Assembly: GCA_009692155.1 (NCBI GenBank)
Contig: SHZW01000014.1
Coordinates: forward strand, 1-56,003
Reading direction: 5' to 3'
DNA length: 56,003 nt
Source: Nitrospiraceae bacterium
Lineage (GTDB): Bacteria; Nitrospirota; Nitrospiria; Nitrospirales; Nitrospiraceae
Position numbers and translations under genes: made by a program. This document shows positions 51,801 through 56,003 of this stretch, piece by piece (within the stretch, counting starts at the first letter, position 1; the number at the start of each line of letters is the position of its first letter). The notes beneath the pieces are model-generated. The model had not been told where the DNA came from. It did no database searches and was given only the letters and a program-made list of their open reading frames with translations.

Positions 51801-52351
51801 TGAAGAAGTTTTCGACAGCAACCACGGGAACGCTGGGAGAGGTGACCGACGGCAAGGAAGTGAAGCTGTGCGGCATCGTCACGACGGTCAAAACCCTGAC
51901 CACCAAAAAAGGCGACCGCATGGCCTACGTACAGATTGAAGATCCGCAAGGGCTGGTGGAGATCATCGTATTCCCGGATCTCTTTAAATCCGCGTCGGAC
52001 TTGCTGGTGCCGGAGCGCATCGTGCAAGTCACCGGCATCGTGGACCGGGCTGAAAAAGGCACACGACTGAAAGGCACGAAGATCGAAGCGCTCGACAACC
52101 TGCTCGCCCGGGCGGTCTCACGAGTCAACATCCGCGTCAACGACGGGCCTGACGTCTCGACCCAACTCGGCCAGGTGGAACAAATTATCCGACGCCACCC
52201 CGGTCCGACCGCCATTTCCTTTACGCTCTGCCTGCCGCCGGATATCGAAGCCGATACGACTCCCGTTCCCAACGTGAAGATCCTGCCGAGCGATGGATTC
52301 GTGGCTGAAGTTGAAAATGTGCTAGGCAAAGGCGCCGTCGTCATGCTGTAA
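48899..52351 (+). CDS. dnaE: DNA polymerase III alpha subunit
   Basis: DnaE is the replicative polymerase. I choose TTG 48899, with GAGG (48886-48889) nine bases upstream, giving 1150 residues beginning (M)PSQFVHLHLHTQYSLLDGA, as in known DnaE proteins. Domains: PHP (about 5-280), palm/fingers with the catalytic acidic motif PDIDMDFCMDRR (about residues 403-414), the IALYRPGPMDLIPDFIKRKQG motif, the KSHAAAYAVVTYQTAYLKAHHP region, and a C-terminal OB fold (LCGIVTTVKTLTTKKGDRM, about 990-1070). The layout is the DnaE1 type without an integral exonuclease. accA follows after 18 bases. Confidence 0.96.
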   Translation: MPSQFVHLHLHTQYSLLDGANQIDPLVKQIKSFGQPAVAMTDHGNMFGAIEFYRKAKDAGVKPIIGCEAYMAPGSRFTKDSALAHNDYYHLILLATNMVGYQNLIKLVSKAYLEGFYYKPRMDKELLQQHHAGLIALSGCLSGEVAYLIGQRDLEGATKAAGEYREIFGKDHYYLELQANGLEHQRVANDGLLDIHKKLGIPLAGTNDCHYLKKEDARPHDLMLCLQTGKTINEPNRMKFDTDQLYVKSTEEITAEFKELPQAIANTVKIAEACNLELALNQTHLPQYKVPDRFTRETYMEHLAQEGLAVRLKERPSSIPAAAYEIRLKEELTIICSMGFAGYFLIVWDIIRFARSRGIPVGPGRGSAAGSLVAYALRITDLDPLVYTLLFERFLNPERVSLPDIDMDFCMDRRGEVINYVVDKYGSDHVAQIITFGTLGARAAIRDIGRVLEIPYAEVDRVAKLVPNQLNITLDDALLQEPKLRELTETDPKIGELMSIAKSLEGLARHASTHAAGVVISEEPLTNHVPLYKGANDEIVTQYSMGDVEKIGLVKFDFLGLKTLTMIHNAVTLINQTYPDRPPLVIEQIPYADPETFALLASGKTTGLFQLESAGMRDLLTGLRPDRFEDIIAIIALYRPGPMDLIPDFIKRKQGKVPITYEVPELEALLKDTYGVIVYQEQVMAIANKIAGFSLGQADILRRAMGKKKPEEMEKLRAKFLEGAKQRKITEPKAKKLFDLIQKFAGYGFNKSHAAAYAVVTYQTAYLKAHHPTQFMAALLTIEMGNTDKMVWYLTECRDMGIKVLPPDVNESRKDFAVVEGGIRFGLAAIKNVGEGAVESIIDVRNDKGAFRSFFDFCRGIDLHKVNKRMLEGLIKSGAFDSTGARRAQLMAVLDRAVDEGAAAQQERERGQTSIFGDESSAGSAQGPAGTSLPDLPEWDQGQMLKYERELTGFYITAHPLSRFEAALKKFSTATTGTLGEVTDGKEVKLCGIVTTVKTLTTKKGDRMAYVQIEDPQGLVEIIVFPDLFKSASDLLVPERIVQVTGIVDRAEKGTRLKGTKIEALDNLLARAVSRVNIRVNDGPDVSTQLGQVEQIIRRHPGPTAISFTLCLPPDIEADTTPVPNVKILPSDGFVAEVENVLGKGAVVML

Positions 52352-52369
52352 TACGGGTGCACACGCGGC

Positions 52370-53335
52370 ATGAAAGATTACCTCGAATTTGAAAAGCCTC
52401 TCCGCGAGCTTGAGGAACGGATCGATAAACTGGCGGGTTCCGGCTCGACCAAGCCGGCCGTCGAAGAAGAAATCCGCAAACTCAAGGCCCGCCTGGCCCA
52501 GACCGAAGTGGAGCTCTACAGCCACCTCACGCCCTGGCAACGCACCCAATTAGCCCGGCATCCGCAGCGGCCCGGAGTCCTCGACTATCTCAATGCGTTC
52601 TGCCGGGACTTCGTCGAGCTGCACGGCGACCGCCTCTTCGGAGACGACCAGGCCGTGATCGGCGGCTTTGCCCGCTTCAACAACCAGACCATCATGGCCA
52701 TCGGACACATGAAGGGAAAAACGCTCAAGGAGCGGATGCAGCGGAACTTCGGCATGCCCAACCCGGAGGGCTATCGCAAGGCGCTTCGCCTGATGCGACT
52801 GGCGGAAAAATTCAACCGGCCGGTCGTCACGTTTATCGACACGCCGGGGGCCTACCCGGGAGTCGGCGCCGAGGAACGCGGACAGGCAGAAGCCATTGCG
52901 AGGAATTTGCTGGTGATGTCCAGGCTGGCCGTGCCAATCGTCTCCATCGTGACCGGCGAAGGCGGAAGCGGCGGCGCACTGGCGCTGGGCGTGGCCGATC
53001 GCGTCTTGATGCTGGAACATGCCGTGTACTCGGTGATTTCACCGGAAGGCTGCGCCGCCATCCTGTGGAACGATCCGGCCAAAGTACAGGACGCCGCCAA
53101 CGCGCTGAAAATGACAGCCAATGACTTGCGCGGGCTCGGCGTGATCGATGACGTGATCCCTGAACCGACCGGCGGCGCACACCGGGATGTCCGCATGACA
53201 GCCGAGCGGGTTGCCAAATCTCTCGCGGGCCACCTCAGCCAGCTTGGCGAACTTTCTTCCCAGGACTTACTCGCCCACCGCGATCAGAAATACCGCGCCA
53301 TGGGCGCCGTCTCAGAACCGCCTGCCGCCAGCTAA
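52370..53335 (+). CDS. accA: acetyl-CoA carboxylase carboxyltransferase subunit alpha
   Basis: AccA with AccD transfers the carboxyl group from biotin to acetyl-CoA, the first step of fatty acid synthesis. The 321-residue protein begins with the usual coiled-coil start (YLEFEKPLRELEERIDKL) and shows RPGVLDYLNAFCRDFVELHGDR, GMPNPEGYRKALRLMRLAEKF, FIDTPGAYPGVGAEERGQAEAIA and the oxyanion stretch GEGGSGGALALGVADRVLMLEHA. Length is normal. The dnaE-accA neighbourhood is conserved in many bacteria. Confidence 0.97.
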   Translation: MKDYLEFEKPLRELEERIDKLAGSGSTKPAVEEEIRKLKARLAQTEVELYSHLTPWQRTQLARHPQRPGVLDYLNAFCRDFVELHGDRLFGDDQAVIGGFARFNNQTIMAIGHMKGKTLKERMQRNFGMPNPEGYRKALRLMRLAEKFNRPVVTFIDTPGAYPGVGAEERGQAEAIARNLLVMSRLAVPIVSIVTGEGGSGGALALGVADRVLMLEHAVYSVISPEGCAAILWNDPAKVQDAANALKMTANDLRGLGVIDDVIPEPTGGAHRDVRMTAERVAKSLAGHLSQLGELSSQDLLAHRDQKYRAMGAVSEPPAAS

Positions 53336-53341
53336 GACACC

Positions 53342-53417
53342 CGTAAAACGTGAAACGTCAAACGTAAAAGGTTGAACAAACCTTCCACGTTTTACTTTTC
53401 ACGTCGCACGTTTCACG
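53342..53417. repeat. inverted heptad array between accA and a convergent gene
   Basis: Left arm: CGT at 53342, 53349, 53356 and 53363 and GGT at 53370 sub-phase 53371, each about seven bases apart with A-rich spacers. AAGGTT (53368-53373) and AACCTT (53379-53384) form the hairpin tip. Right arm: ACC at 53380, ACG at 53387, ACT at 53394, then ACG at 53401, 53408 and 53415, exactly seven apart with T-rich spacers. The arms mirror each other, so either strand's RNA can fold. The position between two convergent stops suits a bidirectional terminator. Confidence 0.85.
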
Positions 53418-53419
53418 CC

Positions 53420-53698
53420 TCATGGGTTTTGCCACATCGCGCCGTCAAAGATCGGATGCGCCTGGTGGGTGAGTTTCACGATATCCCCGTCCTTCACCAT
53501 CGATTCCAATGATCCAACCTTCTTGTTCACCGTGACCAGCAATTCACCTTTGTGCATGAAGGACAGTGCACCGGCCAATGTATCCTGGTTCGACTCGAGC
53601 AAGACCTTCACCGTGACCGGACCGGCCACATCCACGTGCAACTCGGACTCCCCGACGCTTTGCTGCAACGTCAGCCCGAACAGAAGAACCGTTACCAT
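53420..53698 (-). CDS. MoaD/ThiS-like beta-grasp protein
   Basis: The start at ATG 53698 gives 92 residues; an upstream longer frame would overlap the cytochrome gene. The pattern MVTVLLFGLTLQQSVGESELHVDV, VKVLLESNQDTLAGALS and LLVTVNKKVGSLESMVKDGDIVKLTHQAHP is that of ubiquitin-like MoaD/ThiS folds. However, the family's sulfur-carrying C-terminal Gly-Gly is absent (it ends FDGAMWQNP), so it is probably not a classical sulfur carrier. It lies 13 bases after a dihaem cytochrome gene on the same strand. Confidence 0.65.
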   Translation of the reverse strand: MVTVLLFGLTLQQSVGESELHVDVAGPVTVKVLLESNQDTLAGALSFMHKGELLVTVNKKVGSLESMVKDGDIVKLTHQAHPIFDGAMWQNP

Positions 53699-53711
53699 AC
53701 TCGGCCCATCC

Positions 53712-53999
53712 TCACGCTTTACCTCCCGCAGTGTCCGGTCCTTTATGGCAACGAACACAATCCTGCCGCTTGGGATGCCGGTCCTGGAACGGTCGGCTCT
53801 GCCCGGCGGCATGACACCGGACACAGTCCTTCTCAGAAATCCCCTTATGCGCTATCGTTGCCGGCATGACCGGATTGCGGTCTCGCGGTGACGGCAGGAG
53901 CGATACGCCCACAACGACAAGCGCGACCGCCCCGGCAAAGAGCCAATCGCTCTTACGCAACGTGATCATCACAGCTCTTCGCAGCCGCTTCCGCTCCAT
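53712..53999 (-). CDS. small membrane-anchored dihaem c-type cytochrome
   Basis: This 95-residue protein (an ATG at 53969 is an alternative start) has one N-terminal membrane helix (about 19-36) and two CxxCH haem sites, both CVRCH (residues 59-63 and 82-86), in a short periplasmic tail. His residues nearby (HKG, DRHPKR) could be distal ligands. It resembles single-helix NapC/NirT-type minimal cytochromes or small electron shuttles but is too short for those families. A good promoter precedes it. It is grouped with a MoaD-like gene. Confidence 0.75.
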   Translation of the reverse strand: MERKRLRRAVMITLRKSDWLFAGAVALVVVGVSLLPSPRDRNPVMPATIAHKGISEKDCVRCHAAGQSRPFQDRHPKRQDCVRCHKGPDTAGGKA

Positions 54000-54057
54000 C
54001 CCGTCTGCCGCGCGCAGTGTCAGGCGGCGGTATCCGCATCAGGAGTATCGCCAGGGC

Positions 54058-54086
54058 ATTCTATGGGAGCGTCGAGGAGAGGACAA
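54058..54086 (-). promoter_or_regulatory. probable sigma-70 promoter of the cytochrome gene
   Basis: On the minus strand, TTGTCC (54081-54086), a 17-base spacer and TAGAAT (54058-54063) lie about 60 bases upstream of the cytochrome ATG at 53999. This separates the cytochrome pair from the scpA-scpB unit. Confidence 0.6.
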
Positions 54087-54112
54087 GCGTGGAGCGCGCG
54101 TGTCGAAGGGCG

Positions 54113-54886
54113 TCAATGCATGCCGTCAGGACTTCGCGTAGATTCAGCTTCGGACGATTCGTCCGAGGCACCGGCGGCCACGGTCTCCTGATCGCCGACA
54201 AACAATCCATCCTCGACTGGCAGCATCGCCTGCTCAGCCTCGCCCAGCTCTTTAAACTCGCGGAGCGGCGGCAGCTGCGACAGATCGCTGAGGCCGAACT
54301 GCTGGAGAAAGAGCTTCGTCGTCCCGTACATGATCGGACGGCCCGGCACGTCCTTTCGTCCCACCATCCGAATCAGCTTGCGCTCCAGCAACGTGCGCAG
54401 GACGCCGGACACTTCCACACCTCGGATCTGCTCGATGTCCGCGCGCACAATCGGCTGCTTGTAGGCGATGATCGCCAGCGACTCCATCCCCGACCGGGAC
54501 ACCTTCGGCGAAGCCTTTGCTTTGGCCAGGCGCTTGATCCAGGGCGCATGCTCGGCCCGCGTGACGATTTGATAGCCGCCCGCCAGCTCGACGATATGCA
54601 CACCGCGCCCCTCACGGTCGAAATCTTCGCGTAACGATTGCAGCGCGTGCCTGAGTTCGCTTTTCGATACAGTCCCAAGGGCAACCATGAGCCGTTCCAG
54701 CGGAACCGGCTCGGCAGTGACAAATAGCAGGGACTCCAGGATTGCCTTGAGTTCCCGCTCCTCCAGCGCCTGCATCCTGGTGGACTCGTCACTCTCACCC
54801 GCCAGAACCGCCACAGCCGGTTCATCCGACACAGACGGCGTCTCCTGCATGGGCTCACCTGATTCGATTTTTCCTGTCTCGTCCAT
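54113..54886 (-). CDS. scpB: segregation and condensation protein B
   Basis: ScpB is a winged-helix kite subunit of the SMC-ScpAB condensin complex. The start at ATG 54886 has AAGGAGG six bases upstream, giving 257 residues; earlier in-frame starts would overlap scpA. The N-terminal 35 residues are acidic and low-complexity, then the core (LKAILESLLFVTAEPVPLERL, SGMESLAIIAYKQPIVRADIEQIRGV, RPIMYGTTKLFLQQFGLSDLSQLP) is typical. The C-terminal tail is acidic and Ser-rich. It follows scpA after 19 bases. Confidence 0.93.
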   Translation of the reverse strand: MDETGKIESGEPMQETPSVSDEPAVAVLAGESDESTRMQALEERELKAILESLLFVTAEPVPLERLMVALGTVSKSELRHALQSLREDFDREGRGVHIVELAGGYQIVTRAEHAPWIKRLAKAKASPKVSRSGMESLAIIAYKQPIVRADIEQIRGVEVSGVLRTLLERKLIRMVGRKDVPGRPIMYGTTKLFLQQFGLSDLSQLPPLREFKELGEAEQAMLPVEDGLFVGDQETVAAGASDESSEAESTRSPDGMH

Positions 54887-54905
54887 AACTTCCTCCTTCA
54901 CCGTC

Positions 54906-55676
54906 TCAGAGCTCGACCGGCTCATCGTCGGTGATCGGCGCAAACGATCGCATGACAAGAATGGCGCCGAACGCCTCGCCCTGGAACAACCGCACCAGTT
55001 TCATCTTGACCAACTCCAGCAAGGCCAGAAACGACACAATCACGATCAGCCGATGAGTCTGATCTTCAAACAGTGATTGGAAGGTGACCGATTCCCGGGC
55101 GTCCAGGGCCTCAAGGATCACGTTCATGCGATCTTTGACGGTCAGATTCTCCGGAACGATCTCCACCAGACTGCCGGCCGGCAGTCGCGCCAACACGCCC
55201 TGCAGGGCGTCCACCAGATCGAAGAGGCTGACATCATCCAACGAGACCTCATCCGACCGGACCGGCGGCAACGGCATCGGTTCACGTGCATAAATCTCCC
55301 GCCAGAGCCGTTCGCGGTCATCGAGCTGCCTGGCTGCATCCTTGAATTGCCGGTATTCCAACAACCGGCGGATTAATTCTTCGCGCGGGTCCGGCCCGTC
55401 CTCGTCATCAATGTCCATCTCATCCGTCGGCAGCAGCATGCGCGACTTGATGTGGACCAGCGTCGCCGCCATCACGAGAAATTCGCCGGCAACGGCAAGA
55501 TTGAGCGACTTCATCATGCTCAGATAGTCCAGATACTGCTGCGCGATCATGGCGATGGGAATGTCATAGATATTGACCTGATTTTTCTTGATGAGATGCA
55601 GCAGGAGGTCCAGCGGCCCCTCGAAATGCTCAAGCCGGACCTGGTACGACAACTCCATTTGCTCTGTCTGGTCCAT
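54906..55676 (-). CDS. scpA: segregation and condensation protein A
   Basis: ScpA is the kleisin that bridges SMC heads. I choose ATG 55676 (AAGGA five bases upstream); a GTG at 55706 would add ten residues. The 256-residue protein has the N-terminal ScpA signature LEHFEGPLDLLLHLIKKNQVNIYDIPIAMIAQQYLDYL, a central acidic linker (DEMDIDDEDGPD), and a C-terminal winged helix (about 190-256) including LVMRS near the end. It is the first gene of scpA-scpB. No smc gene is in this window. Confidence 0.93.
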   Translation of the reverse strand: MDQTEQMELSYQVRLEHFEGPLDLLLHLIKKNQVNIYDIPIAMIAQQYLDYLSMMKSLNLAVAGEFLVMAATLVHIKSRMLLPTDEMDIDDEDGPDPREELIRRLLEYRQFKDAARQLDDRERLWREIYAREPMPLPPVRSDEVSLDDVSLFDLVDALQGVLARLPAGSLVEIVPENLTVKDRMNVILEALDARESVTFQSLFEDQTHRLIVIVSFLALLELVKMKLVRLFQGEAFGAILVMRSFAPITDDEPVEL

Positions 55677-55744
55677 AAGGTCCTTGCGATCAGGCTCGTC
55701 CAGCACGTGCGGAGCTCTCCACCAATCAGCATAAAACCTATGTA

Positions 55745-55773
55745 TTTATACAACCTTATGGGGTGATATGCAA
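55745..55773 (-). promoter_or_regulatory. probable promoter of scpA-scpB
   Basis: On the minus strand, TTGCAT (55768-55773), a 17-base spacer and TATAAA (55745-55750) lie about 70 bases upstream of scpA, in a locally AT-rich stretch. Confidence 0.5.
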
Positions 55774-55828
55774 GTGGAATTCTATATGTTGTGGGTCCGC
55801 CTATGTCTGCTCTAGCCGCATTATCATG

Positions 55829-56003
55829 ACGGATTCTACTGCAACCGCCGATAGGCCGCTACGACAAGCCTGGCCGCTGGCTCGGCGCGTCCAAGCGGGC
55901 GGGCTCGCCGCTCGGTCGGTCACCAGCCTGTTCAAGGCTGCCTCCCTTCCTCGCAGCTCCACGCGCCCGTCTCGCATGGCGTCTCAGCGGTTTCGTCACG
56001 AAC
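55829..56003 (+). CDS. possible partial coding frame at the right edge
   Basis: An open frame from ATG 55829 (MTDSTATADRPLRQAW first) runs to the end without a stop, 58 residues. It is Arg/Ser/Ala-rich, resembles no family and lacks a ribosome site. The same stretch contains a hairpin CAGCCT/AGGCTG (55926-55942), so it may instead be non-coding. Apart from the scpA promoter I see nothing else in 55707-56003. Confidence 0.2.

Overview
The window reads as a stretch of bacterial chromosome of about 60% GC from a diderm (LPS-bearing) bacterium, most likely a Nitrospira-type member of the Nitrospirota. That assignment is inference from gene content and order: Kdo and heptose genes, a PyrR-led pyr/car cluster, many small lipoproteins and c-type haem proteins, and ordinary TAA/TAG/TGA stops. 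No integrase, transposase, CRISPR array or prophage was found, so this is mostly core housekeeping DNA with a few accessory genes.

Layout. 1-2728: accessory lipoproteins of lower GC, a secreted nuclease and a small membrane protein. 3004-6313: a 2-oxoacid decarboxylase, an XRE regulator, a SpoU rRNA methyltransferase and tRNA-Phe. 6478-11430: a frameshifted small gene, proA, an unknown protein and a caspase-like lipoprotein. 11522-22923: the pyrimidine cluster (regulated leader, pyrR, pyrB, pyrC, carA, carB) interleaved with a DUF4149 protein, SppA and an M48 protease, then greA and a SAM hydrolase. 22929-26402 (minus): a split GH15 glucoamylase-like gene and bioA. 26525-37675 (plus): lepA, lepB, the envelope genes rfaE1-kdsB-pyrG-kdsA-kdsD, the phospholipid genes pgsA-plsY, an RCK_C protein and HtrA. 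37681-41374 (minus): a broken EF-G-like gene, an AlgH family protein and radC. 41575-44711 (plus): zinc ribbon, rsmD, coaD, an aminotransferase and an FmdB protein. 44730-48750 (minus): purH-purD-tsaC-lipoprotein. 48899-53335 (plus): dnaE, accA. 53420-55676 (minus): a MoaD-like protein, a dihaem cytochrome, scpB and scpA.

Together the genes cover de novo UMP synthesis, late purine synthesis, Kdo/heptose precursor supply (with CTP synthase placed beside the CTP-using KdsB), phospholipid head and acyl steps, protein export and envelope quality control, replication and chromosome organisation.

The most interesting signals are regulatory and structural. (1) The pyr leader holds a consensus-type promoter, a PyrR-type hairpin next to the ribosome site of a 30-codon leader ORF, and a terminator hairpin inside that ORF, whose stop overlaps an ATG of pyrR. 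(2) There is a family of phased arrays: different 7- or 8-nt words repeated in exact register, usually as two inverted arms, between genes and once inside carB. (3) Four genes are interrupted (two amber codons, two frameshifts). (4) bioA and lepA have near-perfect divergent promoters sharing one -35 sequence. The four disruptions may be real decay or assembly error; the sequence alone cannot decide.
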